Shown here piece after piece: positions 1-6,024 of a DNA stretch of 6,635 bases; the first letter of the stretch is position 1; each line of letters opens with the position of its first letter. The stretch comes from an uncultured Paenibacillaceae bacterium. Its GTDB lineage: Bacteria > Bacillota > Bacilli > Aneurinibacillales > Aneurinibacillaceae. The position numbers and the translations under genes are program-made. The notes beneath the pieces were generated by a model. The model was not told where the DNA came from and made no database searches. It was given only the letters and a program-made list of their open reading frames with translations. The stretch is taken from positions 1-6,635 of the forward strand of contig CALNBV010000059.1 of assembly GCA_937874515.1 (NCBI GenBank), read 5' to 3'.

Positions 1-53
1 AGAACAAACCCAGTAAAATCAAGGTTTCATGGGCAGTATAGCAGCATTGACGG

Positions 54-77
54 CTAAAAGTTGAAGAGCAAGTTCAT
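54..77 (-). other. Seven-codon mini-ORF (or frameshifted start of a gene running off the left edge)
   Basis: On the minus strand a good Shine-Dalgarno sequence (GAGGTGAT, 82-89) sits 4 bases before an ATG at 75-77. The frame reads MNLLFNF and then stops at 54-56. A neighbouring frame with no start codon continues as ELALQLLAVNAAILPMKP over about positions 20-73, and a third frame then gives ETLILLGLF to the window edge. These stretches are hydrophobic and look like coding sequence for a membrane protein. It could be a short leader peptide, a decayed membrane-protein gene with frameshifts, or chance. The window ends too soon to decide, and no function is assigned. Confidence 0.25.
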
Positions 78-127
78 ATTTATCACCTCATCGATTTCAG
101 GGAACGAATTAAATTACATTAACCTTC

Positions 128-133
128 ATTGTA
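128..133 (-). promoter_or_regulatory. Possible extended -10 promoter element upstream of the mini-ORF
   Basis: On the minus strand TACAAT (five of six matches to TATAAT) is preceded by TGT, giving a TGn extended -10. No convincing -35 lies 16-18 bases upstream. A TTGTCA is present, but only 10 bases from the -10. It sits between the rtcB terminator and the Shine-Dalgarno at 82-89, where a promoter for a new leftward transcript would be expected. The assignment is weak. Confidence 0.3.
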
Positions 134-152
134 ACATGAATTGTGACAAATA

Positions 153-187
153 TAAAAAAAAGCCAAATGCAATTCCTTGCATTGGCT
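153..187 (-). terminator. Rho-independent terminator of rtcB
   Basis: Read on the minus strand, AGCCAATGCAA (177-187), a GGAA loop and TTGCATTTGGCT (161-172) form a stem of about 11 pairs with one bulged T. It is followed by eight T residues (153-160). The stem begins about 10 bases after the rtcB stop codon. On the plus strand there is no T run after the stem, so it acts leftward only. Confidence 0.85.
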
Positions 188-197
188 ACTGATGTCC

Positions 198-1382
198 TTA
201 ACCATTGGATGCCTTAAAATTGTATATGGGCTTAATAATGTTGTTAATTTCTACTGTATCTTGCACGTTGGAAATAATCTCATCCATTGGTTTGTAAGCA
301 AAGGGGGCTTCATCCAATGTATCCATGGAAAGAGAAGTGGAATAGATCCCTTTCATTGTTTTTTTGAATTCATCTAGGGACAATTTCTGTCTTGCCTGTT
401 TTCGGCTCATTAATCTCCCCGCACCATGGGGCGCAGACTTGTTCCAGCTTGCATTCCCTTTTCCCGTAGCAATCAAACTTCCATCTCTCATATTAATAGG
501 AATTAATACTACTTCGCCTTTTTTGGCAGAAATGGCCCCTTTCCGCAAAACCATCTGATCCAGGTCAATGTAATTATGGATGGTAGTAAAGCTGTCCACC
601 ACATGAAAACCCATCTCACGAATAATCACTTCAGCGATGGCTTTACGGTTGTATTCAGCATATGTTTGGGCAATGCCCATGTCGTTCAAATATTGATGAA
701 AGGTCTCCCCTTCCACATAGGAAAGAGCTGTATTGGATTTTACCTTTTCCTTTTGTATGGCTGCCTCAATTTCCTTTTCCCTGCCCTGGGCTTTCAATTC
801 AGTAATTATCCGCTTATTGCTTTTTCGCCCCATTTCTTTAATGGCTCGCTCCTGGTAATGCTCCGCAATCTGTTTTCCCAAATACCGACTGCCAGAATGG
901 ACAACCAGATAAATATTTCCTTCTTCATCTTCATTCATCTCAATGAAATGGTTTCCCCCACCCAGGGTTCCAATGCTTAATTGGGCTCTCTTTAGACCAA
1001 GATGGTCCTTACATTGCAAATCATCTAAATTTACGTGGACATTATACTCATGGGGCGTCTCCCGCACTTCAAATCCACCAGGGACATAAGCACGGACAAC
1101 TCCATCCAATTTTTTAAAATCTATTTTTGTTTTTTTCAACATGCTCACATACATACCACAGCCAATATCTACCCCAACCAAATTGGGAACAATTTTATCC
1201 TGGATGGTCATGGTAGTGCCAATGGTACAACCTGCTCCGGCATGGGTATCCGGCATGATGCGGATAGAACTTTCCTTCACAAATTCCTGATTGCATAGCT
1301 CGAGGATTTGGACTTTTGCCTGCTCCTCAATATTATTAGTAAACACTTGCGCTGTGTTGTACTTTCCTTTGATCTCAATCAT
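198..1382 (-). CDS. rtcB: RNA-splicing ligase RtcB
   Basis: A complete 394-residue RtcB-family ligase, close to the roughly 400 residues usual in bacteria. The family is Mn2+- and GTP-dependent: it guanylylates an active-site histidine and joins RNA 2',3'-cyclic phosphate or 3'-phosphate ends to 5'-OH ends, in tRNA splicing or RNA repair. Family motifs are visible in order: PDTHAGAG (44-51); VGVDIGCGM (69-77), giving metal ligands D72 and C75; GGGNHFIEM with H145; VHSGSR with H162; HNYID with H269; and SAPHGAGR with H319, equivalent to the guanylylated histidine. No expected ligand is missing, so it should be active. A lysine/glutamate-rich helical segment lies at about 180-215. The ATG has a Shine-Dalgarno AAGGATG six bases upstream. 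The gene follows an uncharacterised membrane-protein gene by 43 bases and has its own terminator. No rtcA, rtcR or archease gene is visible nearby, so its RNA target is unknown. Confidence 0.96.
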   Translation of the reverse strand: MIEIKGKYNTAQVFTNNIEEQAKVQILELCNQEFVKESSIRIMPDTHAGAGCTIGTTMTIQDKIVPNLVGVDIGCGMYVSMLKKTKIDFKKLDGVVRAYVPGGFEVRETPHEYNVHVNLDDLQCKDHLGLKRAQLSIGTLGGGNHFIEMNEDEEGNIYLVVHSGSRYLGKQIAEHYQERAIKEMGRKSNKRIITELKAQGREKEIEAAIQKEKVKSNTALSYVEGETFHQYLNDMGIAQTYAEYNRKAIAEVIIREMGFHVVDSFTTIHNYIDLDQMVLRKGAISAKKGEVVLIPINMRDGSLIATGKGNASWNKSAPHGAGRLMSRKQARQKLSLDEFKKTMKGIYSTSLSMDTLDEAPFAYKPMDEIISNVQDTVEINNIIKPIYNFKASNG

Positions 1383-1419
1383 GATGCCATCCTTTTAATT
1401 CCGACTTGATATTATGTAT

Positions 1420-1425
1420 ATTCTA
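1420..1425 (-). promoter_or_regulatory. Possible extended -10 element for rtcB
   Basis: On the minus strand TAGAAT (five of six matches to TATAAT) is preceded by TGA, giving a TGn extended -10 that overlaps the stop codon of the upstream membrane-protein gene. Transcription would start near 1413 and leave a leader of about 30 bases before rtcB. No good -35 hexamer is present 17 bases upstream. A TTGATA/TATCAA inverted repeat (1406-1411 and 1424-1429) brackets the element. rtcB may instead be read through from the upstream gene, since no terminator separates them. Confidence 0.3.
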
Positions 1426-2301
1426 TCAAATTAATTGAAAAACGGGTTTTACATTTTTTAAAATAAGTATGAGACAGTAGATTGCAATGATATTAAATAA
1501 AGGAAATATGGATATCTCCACAATGCCCATCTGAACTCCTGCAAGGGCCTGTCCAACAATCATTGCGGACATGGCCGTAAGTAATGTGATAATTTTTATA
1601 ATGAGAATCGAAGAAAGCAAATAGCCAAAGGGCTCTCTTTTGATTAACAAAACGCCTGCAATGATTTGCGCTGGAATCAATATCCCAAGATCCAATCCCT
1701 GAATGACCAGTGTAGTATAATGCTCCAATCCAGCAGGTACCGTTCCATTGATTAATGGAGGCCCAACCCTTCCAAGCCACATCAATACAACAGCCGCCCC
1801 TATCAAAAGAAGAAAGCCCCCTATAAATTTAACTGGCAATTTATCGTTGAAAGCAGTCTTTATTTCTTCTAAATCAAAGGACATTAGCATTAATATAAAG
1901 GCAAAAAAACTAGTGGACATAATTCCTACAAACACTAAAAAAAATGAATTATACATGGCTACAAAAGTGTATACGGCGTACGTATATAAGAAATAGCCCA
2001 ATGTTCCTGTAAGTAATAATCGTCCTCTAAGGGAATTTTTTCGTGCTACAAAAAAAGAAATTAGCAATAAGGGAATACCTAAAAAAAGAGTAACAACATC
2101 TTGAGACTTTGCCTGTACTGCCATAGAAAGGGATTCATTCTTATATAATCCCTTTCCATAGATGGGCACTTGTTGTCCATGTAGTGATGTAAATTCATAG
2201 GGTCCTGGACCTTGATTTGAAAAGACTCCATAAACTGATGCGAGTAAAGAAAAAACAACAATAATCAGTACGAGCAGACCCATTATTTTTTTGTATTTCA
2301 T
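1426..2301 (-). CDS. Conserved hypothetical multi-pass membrane protein
   Basis: A 291-residue integral membrane protein whose function I do not recognise. About eight hydrophobic segments can be seen: roughly 9-27, 68-86, 97-115, 119-141, 158-177, 199-220, 225-249 and 259-281. A hydrophilic loop at 28-66, probably outside the cell, carries GPGPYEF and GKGLYKNES and ends just before the second segment at SQDVV. There are few charges inside the membrane segments and no recognisable enzyme or transporter signature. The frame is open to an ATG at 2322, but the ATG at 2301 is chosen because AGGAAG lies about eight bases upstream of it, and the earlier ATG overlaps the end of the flavodoxin remnant. 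Only 13 bases separate it from that remnant, which suggests the two were once an operon and worked together, perhaps as a membrane partner of a flavodoxin-like redox protein. This is inference. What promoter now drives it is unclear. Confidence 0.8.
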   Translation of the reverse strand: MKYKKIMGLLVLIIVVFSLLASVYGVFSNQGPGPYEFTSLHGQQVPIYGKGLYKNESLSMAVQAKSQDVVTLFLGIPLLLISFFVARKNSLRGRLLLTGTLGYFLYTYAVYTFVAMYNSFFLVFVGIMSTSFFAFILMLMSFDLEEIKTAFNDKLPVKFIGGFLLLIGAAVVLMWLGRVGPPLINGTVPAGLEHYTTLVIQGLDLGILIPAQIIAGVLLIKREPFGYLLSSILIIKIITLLTAMSAMIVGQALAGVQMGIVEISIFPLFNIIAIYCLILILKNVKPVFQLI

Positions 2302-2314
2302 ACTAACACTTCCT

Positions 2315-2563
2315 TTAGGCATTGTTCATAGACTGGGCAAATTTATTAATTAACTCCTCAGAAACGGTGGATATGACTTTGTTTCGATCCATTTCAGGGA
2401 GTGTCTTATCGTTTTTCGTAATATTCTTCACAATAAACTTAACGAATACATTCATCTTTTTGAAATTAAATGTTCCACCGAAAAATTCTTTTGCTACAGC
2501 ATAATCTAATAACTCTACCTTTGAATTGTAGTAAAGGAAACTACCTTTGTTATGGTTTTTTCC
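2315..2563 (-). pseudogene. C-terminal remnant of a flavodoxin-domain protein
   Basis: The minus strand has an open frame of about 82 codons bounded by stops, with no plausible start codon at its beginning; the first ATG falls in the middle of the conserved part. The readable portion includes ELLDYAVAKEFFGGTFNF, then KKMNVFVKFIVKNI, and ends INKFAQSMNNA. From memory of the family this is the C-terminal end of clostridial flavodoxin-like (protoporphyrinogen oxidase-type) proteins, with the FFGG strand and a final helix. Those proteins are usually about 160-180 residues, so the FMN phosphate-binding N-terminal half is absent. Resemblance begins near VELLDYA and possibly a few residues earlier. 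It ends 13 bases before the membrane-protein start. The most likely reading is a gene truncated by deletion. Translation from the internal ATG to give a small C-terminal peptide cannot be excluded but is unlikely to be functional. Confidence 0.65.
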
Positions 2564-2572
2564 TTAATAATA

Positions 2573-2588
2573 GTCAAAAACTTTTGAC
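2573..2588. promoter_or_regulatory. 16-bp palindrome overlapping divergent -35-like hexamers
   Basis: GTCAAAAACTTTTGAC has perfect 7-bp arms around a 2-bp centre. It overlaps TTGACA on the plus strand (2584-2589) and TTGACT on the minus strand (rc of 2572-2577). Such symmetry in the only divergent intergenic gap suggests an operator for the leftward membrane-protein transcript, the rightward small-peptide transcript, or both. The plus-strand TTGACA lies 22 bases from the TATAAT at 2612-2617, longer than normal, and no consensus -10 is spaced correctly on the minus strand. Confidence 0.35.
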
Positions 2589-2611
2589 ACAAATGATTCA
2601 TAATTAAGCCA

Positions 2612-2617
2612 TATAAT
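2612..2617 (+). promoter_or_regulatory. Candidate -10 box for the 26-aa peptide gene
   Basis: A perfect TATAAT lies 78 bases before the ATG of the small peptide. The only good -35 (TTGACA, 2584-2589) is 22 bases upstream, against the usual 16-18, so the promoter may need an activator or may not be real. A second AT-rich candidate, TATAAA at 2667-2672, would start transcription just before the ribosome binding site but has no clear -35. Confidence 0.35.
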
Positions 2618-2638
2618 TGCCTAATTTAATCTGATTAT

Positions 2639-2687
2639 CTCCTCTATTTATTAGCTAAAATTATTGTATAAAAACAATTTAGAGGAG
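2639..2687 (+). promoter_or_regulatory. Inverted repeat that can mask the ribosome binding site of the small peptide
   Basis: CTCCTCTA (2639-2646) is the exact reverse complement of TAGAGGAG (2680-2687), which contains the core of the Shine-Dalgarno used by the ATG at 2696. The arms are 33 bases apart; the loop contains a smaller ATTGT/ACAAT hairpin (2663-2667 and 2674-2678). In a transcript starting upstream of 2638, the eight-pair stem could sequester the ribosome binding site. Whether it folds in vivo depends on which promoter is used. Confidence 0.4.
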
Positions 2688-2695
2688 GGAATAAT

Positions 2696-2776
2696 ATGGG
2701 AACTTATGTTGTAGTTTTCGTAGTACTTGCATTAGTTATTGGTAGTACTTGTATGTTTAAATTAAGCAAATTCTAG
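2696..2776 (+). CDS. 26-residue single-pass membrane peptide
   Basis: The only supportable plus-strand gene. An ATG at 2696 is preceded by AGAGGAGGG (2681-2689), one of the strongest ribosome binding sites in the window, at good spacing. The peptide reads MGTYVVVFVVLALVIGSTCM followed by FKLSKF and a TAG stop. Residues 4-17 are nearly all aliphatic, enough for one membrane helix, followed by a single cysteine (C19) and a short positively charged tail, which predicts an N-out or hairpin-free single pass. Its start recalls the small FeoB-associated membrane proteins, which also often begin MGTY-like, but the cysteine-rich tail of that family is absent and no feoB gene is seen. It also has the size of accessory subunits such as KdpF, again without the partner gene. 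A terminator follows about 60 bases downstream. The function is unknown. Confidence 0.6.
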   Translation: MGTYVVVFVVLALVIGSTCMFKLSKF

Positions 2777-2832
2777 CCTATATCTTACCTGCTTTAAGAA
2801 ATTGCCATTTATATTATTATTATTAACTAATA

Positions 2833-2875
2833 AAGGGCACCCACAGCGTGATCTGTAGGTGCCTTCTGTTTTTTC
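2833..2875. terminator. Convergent terminator hairpin between the small peptide and the ABC operon
   Basis: GGCACC-c-ACAG (2836-2846), loop CGTGAT, CTGT-a-GGTGCC (2853-2863) forms ten pairs with one mismatch. On the plus strand it is followed by TTCTGTTTTTTCC, a good T tract, so it ends the small-peptide transcript. On the minus strand it lies about 20 bases after the last permease stop and is followed by the weaker CTTTATTAG, so it probably also serves the ABC operon, less efficiently. Confidence 0.8.
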
Positions 2876-2884
2876 CTTTTCCAA

Positions 2885-3682
2885 CTAAACATTTAAATCT
2901 CTTTTTCTATAAAACACATAGGTCCCGGTTCCAAAAATCGCTATAATCATAAAAGATAAAATAAGATAAAATGGTTCAAACCCATCTCCGAAAATTAAGT
3001 TTTTCCCTTCAAAATATTTAAAAGGGGTCAGAAACTTTATGCTTTGCAACTTATTGTTAATATCAATCATCATAGAAAGGATAAATGTAACCAGTAAAAT
3101 ACCTGTTGCAAGGGCAGCTGCCCTTTTGGGATTTTTACTAATAGCCGCTATTCCTGTTCCAATTAAAAGATAAATTATTTGCAATAAAAACATGCCAATC
3201 ATTACATATAGAATATCCCCGATGAATTGATTTCCATTACTATAATAACCCACCATAAAAATTGATGAAAACAAAGTAACCAGATTAAAAATTATAATGT
3301 TTGTTAAGGCAGCTAGTAACTTCAACGTAATAATTCTATAGCGGGAAATAGGTTTCACAAACAGAAATTCCGCTGTTTTATCCTGTTCTTCCTTTGAGAT
3401 AATGTGAGCCCCAATTAATGCTGCATGGATTGATGCCATAATCATCAAATATAAAGAAAGCATCACATAGAATCCAATGGCCTGGGTTAAATCAAAGGTA
3501 CCAAACCCAAGAATGGAACGGATTCCTTCTGGCATTTGCTGAATGATATCATTAATGGATTGACCTGTATTGGCATATGCTTCATATTTAGCCATGCCTC
3601 CCATAACCATAAAGAGTACACCAATGCTCCATAAGATGAGAGATTTTCTATTGTCTTTCATTTCTCTTATAAAAATGTTCAT
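2885..3682 (-). CDS. ABC-2-type transporter permease (second subunit)
   Basis: A 265-residue membrane subunit of the ABC transporter encoded by this operon. It has six likely membrane segments: about 15-30, 67-93, 121-146, 156-181, 187-206 and 237-257. The first is followed by a 35-residue outer loop with MPEGIRSILGF. The cytoplasmic stretch KEEQDKTAEFLFVKPISR (97-114) is the conserved coupling region of the ABC-2 subfamily that works with stand-alone ATPases. Near the C-terminus LTPFKYFEG and the ending RKRDLNV are also typical. It is clearly a paralogue of the permease encoded just upstream, sharing segment order and the TAEFL-VKP motif, so the two probably form a heterodimeric channel. AAGGAGGGATG lies five bases before its ATG, 14 bases after the previous stop. 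It is the last gene of the operon. Substrate unknown; export of a toxic or antimicrobial compound is the usual guess for this arrangement. Confidence 0.88.
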   Translation of the reverse strand: MNIFIREMKDNRKSLILWSIGVLFMVMGGMAKYEAYANTGQSINDIIQQMPEGIRSILGFGTFDLTQAIGFYVMLSLYLMIMASIHAALIGAHIISKEEQDKTAEFLFVKPISRYRIITLKLLAALTNIIIFNLVTLFSSIFMVGYYSNGNQFIGDILYVMIGMFLLQIIYLLIGTGIAAISKNPKRAAALATGILLVTFILSMMIDINNKLQSIKFLTPFKYFEGKNLIFGDGFEPFYLILSFMIIAIFGTGTYVFYRKRDLNV

Positions 3683-3696
3683 TTTAGCATCCCTCC

Positions 3697-4488
3697 TTAA
3701 GCCCCAATATCTTTTTTGGCGAATACAAAGTAGCTAGTTCCCATTGCCACCAGAATAACGGCTAGGCTTAGAATCACATAGGGAATTTCATAGGATGCAT
3801 TTTTTGAAATATAGGTGATATCAAAATATTCAAAGGGGCTTAAATAACGGATGCTTTTTTCGCCAACAGAGGAATCTAATAAATTGATAATAAAAAAACC
3901 AAACACCGTACCTAGAGTAACCGATAAAATAGATTTAATTTTTGGAATTACAACAGAGAAAAGCATCCCCAATGCCAGAAAAATGAGTTGCAGATAAAAC
4001 AAAGTAAGAGAAACCAGCAAAAACGTATTGATCGTTAACGTTTCAGTTGAAATAAAAGTTGCCATTAAACTAGACACCAGCAAATAAACTATATTCGTTA
4101 TGATAATAGAGACCAGGGCTGCCAGAAGTTTGGCGGTAATTACTTGATGACGGGTAACCGGCTTCACTAAAAGGAATTCTGCCGTCCCCTTCATTTCTTT
4201 TGCAATCAATGATGTACCTAGATGCATGGCCTGAATAGCTCCACATAGAAGAATATAACCAAATACAAAAGGATAAAAACCAAGAAGGGTTGTGAAGCTA
4301 TCAATAGAAATCCCCAGGGCTTTTCGAATCCCTTCTGGATAACCTTCCAAGAGTTTTTTCATTTCTTCCGCATTCTGAGAAAACACAGGAAAAATACTTA
4401 GAAATAGGATGATTAAGATCGCCAGGGAAAGGGTCCAAAGGAGAGTGGATTTTCGATAAGCCTTTAATTCATGAAGAAACATATTCAT
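3697..4488 (-). CDS. ABC-2-type transporter permease (first subunit)
   Basis: A 263-residue membrane protein with six likely segments: about 15-34, 68-92, 121-146, 155-180, 186-203 and 234-256. An outer loop after the first segment contains the acidic stretch NAEEMKKLLEGYPEGIRKALG. The motif EMKGTAEFLLVKPVTR (98-113) is the cytoplasmic coupling region of ABC-2 permeases, and YLSPFEYFD (215-223) plus the KKDIGA end match its paralogue downstream. The first of two close in-frame ATGs (4488 and 4482) is chosen because GGGGGAG is six bases before it. The start is only three bases after the ATPase stop, so the ribosome binding site lies inside the ATPase gene and translation is probably coupled. 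Together with the ATPase and the second permease it should form a single transporter. Confidence 0.88.
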   Translation of the reverse strand: MNMFLHELKAYRKSTLLWTLSLAILIILFLSIFPVFSQNAEEMKKLLEGYPEGIRKALGISIDSFTTLLGFYPFVFGYILLCGAIQAMHLGTSLIAKEMKGTAEFLLVKPVTRHQVITAKLLAALVSIIITNIVYLLVSSLMATFISTETLTINTFLLVSLTLFYLQLIFLALGMLFSVVIPKIKSILSVTLGTVFGFFIINLLDSSVGEKSIRYLSPFEYFDITYISKNASYEIPYVILSLAVILVAMGTSYFVFAKKDIGA

Positions 4489-4491
4489 GGC

Positions 4492-5376
4492 TTACTCCCC
4501 CTTTTCATAATAATGCATAAAGATTTCTTCCAGGCTTGGCTCCTCAATCCAAATATTCAATAAGTTAATCTCTGCAACTTTTTTCATCATTAAATTAATA
4601 TTGCCTTTAAATAAAAAGCTAATTTCTTTTTCTTTTGCTTCCAGGTTGCTCACCCCATCCATAGTAAAGATGCCTAGGTCTACCCTGGTATGAGTCTCCA
4701 GTTTAAATTTTTTATAGCTATTCTCTCGAAGGGTGCTGATTTTTTCGAGGCTAATGATTTTCCCTTCTTTAATAATCGCGACCCTGTCACAGAGCCGTTG
4801 CACCTCACCTAAGACATGAGAGGAGTATAAAATAGTTACCCCTTTTTTCTTCTCCTCTTCCAATAACTCGAAAAACTTTTGCTGCATAAGTGGATCCAGG
4901 CCACCGGTTGGCTCATCAAGAATGATCAATTTAGGATTATGCAATAACCCCTGGACAATCCCTACTTTTTTCCGATTGCCAAAGGAAAGGTCATCGATTT
5001 TTTTATGGAGGTCTAAATCCAGAAGCCCCGCCAATTCCTTGATTCTTCTACTGCAATCTTTTTTATAAAAACTGGCTGAGTATTTGAGCAGGTCATTCAC
5101 TTTCATATTGTCGTAATAAAAAACCTCAGACGGCACATAACCAATTTCTTTTTTAATTTCAGGGGCGTATTGAAAGGCATCTTTACCAAAAATTTTGGCG
5201 CTGCCGCTGGTTGGATAGATTAAGGATAAAAGGGTGCGTATGGTGGTTGATTTACCGGCGCCATTAGGACCAATAAAACCAAAAATTTCCCCCTCTTCCA
5301 CGGAAAAACTTACATCCTCAATTCCCCGTGCCTTGCCATAATATTTTGTAAGTCCATTTAACTCAATGATACTCAT
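4492..5376 (-). CDS. ABC transporter ATP-binding protein
   Basis: A 294-residue ATPase that powers the two downstream permeases. Motifs: Walker A GPNGAGKST (36-44); Q-loop region GYVPSEV (79-85), where the usual glutamine is serine, as I recall also in related ABC-2 ATPases; signature LSFGNRKKVG (130-139), a variant of LSGGQ; Walker B LIILDEP (150-156) with catalytic E155; D-loop GGLD (158-161); and H-loop H187 in SSHVLGE. After about residue 215 comes a C-terminal extension of roughly 80 residues with an acidic end, typical of drug- or lantibiotic-type (BcrA/NatA-like) exporters and probably an interaction or regulatory domain. The ATG has AAGGGGGTC about seven bases upstream, overlapping the end of tetR, which stops 14 bases before. 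The nucleotide-binding residues look intact. The substrate cannot be told from sequence. Confidence 0.93.
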   Translation of the reverse strand: MSIIELNGLTKYYGKARGIEDVSFSVEEGEIFGFIGPNGAGKSTTIRTLLSLIYPTSGSAKIFGKDAFQYAPEIKKEIGYVPSEVFYYDNMKVNDLLKYSASFYKKDCSRRIKELAGLLDLDLHKKIDDLSFGNRKKVGIVQGLLHNPKLIILDEPTGGLDPLMQQKFFELLEEEKKKGVTILYSSHVLGEVQRLCDRVAIIKEGKIISLEKISTLRENSYKKFKLETHTRVDLGIFTMDGVSNLEAKEKEISFLFKGNINLMMKKVAEINLLNIWIEEPSLEEIFMHYYEKGE

Positions 5377-5390
5377 TTTTTAGACCCCCT

Positions 5391-6023
5391 TTATCTATAA
5401 AAACATTTTTTCAATAACTCCAGATACAAATCCATTTCCGCCAGAATTGACTCATAATCGATTTTGTTCAATGGGACTAATTTTATTTTTTCTTGTTGTT
5501 TTTTTGAGAAACCCTCCAGAGTCCAGGAAATGACTTCAATAGCTTTTGGAATATCCATTCCCTCACGGAATTTAGAAGCATCAAATTCTGCAAATAACAT
5601 CTTAAAACCTGTAGCAATATGCCCTTTATTTCTCTCATCTAACTCTTTTTTTATATCATCGGAATCTTCTCCATAAGCCACCATTAAAAAATCGAACATT
5701 TCAGGATGCTTTCGAATTAAATCGAATTTTAACAACGTCATTTGTCTTAAACGAATTAATATATCCTTTTCCATGACATCAATTTTTCTAAAAAACTCAT
5801 TCAGCAAAATTTCGATGCAAAAGTCATACAAAAACAAAAATAAATCTTTCTTTGTTTTGAAATAATGAAAAAGCAATCCTTTTGAAATCCTAGCTTCCTT
5901 TACAATTTCATTGGTAGAGGCTTTCTCATACCCTTTTTGCGCAAACTCTTTCAGAGCGGCATTAATAATCCGTTCTTGTTTCTCTGTCTCCAAATTAAAA
6001 AACTTCGAAAATATTACGATCAC
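5391..6023 (-). CDS. TetR/AcrR-family transcriptional regulator of the ABC operon
   Basis: A regulator of about 207-210 residues. The N-terminal DNA-binding domain shows the family pattern: ERIINAALKEFAQKGYEKAS (17-36), then the helix-turn-helix with STNEIVKEA and ISKGLLFHYFKTKKDLF (46-62). The remaining 140 residues, mostly helical, are the variable ligand-binding and dimerisation part. It is the first gene of the operon, 14 bases ahead of the ATPase, and two palindromes over its promoter make autoregulation likely, with an inducer probably linked to the transporter's substrate. The start is uncertain. The given start is a GTG (6021-6023), but its upstream purines directly abut it. The strong Shine-Dalgarno AAGGTG overlaps that GTG and points instead to the AUA at 6012-6014, where relatives have methionine in MFxKF. 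A TTG at 5991-5993 is a third option. Confidence 0.92.
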   Translation of the reverse strand: MIVIFSKFFNLETEKQERIINAALKEFAQKGYEKASTNEIVKEARISKGLLFHYFKTKKDLFLFLYDFCIEILLNEFFRKIDVMEKDILIRLRQMTLLKFDLIRKHPEMFDFLMVAYGEDSDDIKKELDERNKGHIATGFKMLFAEFDASKFREGMDIPKAIEVISWTLEGFSKKQQEKIKLVPLNKIDYESILAEMDLYLELLKKCFYR

Positions 6024-6024
6024 C
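6019..6024 (-). promoter_or_regulatory. Ribosome binding site that argues against the GTG start of tetR
   Basis: On the minus strand GAAGGTGATC covers about 6018-6027 and matches the 16S anti-Shine-Dalgarno complement well. It lies six bases before ATA at 6012-6014, in frame with the regulator. It overlaps the GTG at 6021-6023, so it cannot serve that codon. Confidence 0.5.

Noticed and set aside
576..980. 134-codon plus-strand frame opposite rtcB.
   Set aside because: It is antisense to a strongly conserved gene, has no ribosome binding site and resembles no family; the same applies to the other plus-strand frames between 177 and 1298.
1493..1780. 95-codon minus-strand frame inside the membrane-protein gene.
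   Set aside because: It is a shifted-frame shadow rich in tryptophan, histidine and cysteine, with no start signal, while the main frame is a coherent membrane protein.
2302..2322. Upstream ATG giving the membrane protein seven more residues (MPKGSVS).
   Set aside because: It overlaps the end of the flavodoxin remnant and has no ribosome binding site, while the ATG at 2301 has AGGAAG at suitable spacing.
2322..2504. 60-codon plus-strand frame.
   Set aside because: It is the complement of the flavodoxin remnant, whose minus-strand translation shows family-like sequence; no ribosome binding site.
2640..2690. Known riboswitch class in the leader of the small peptide.
   Set aside because: Only a simple inverted repeat over the ribosome binding site is visible; no conserved aptamer motif was recognised.
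5464..5676. 70-codon plus-strand frame opposite tetR.
   Set aside because: It is an antisense shadow with no ribosome binding site or recognisable domain.
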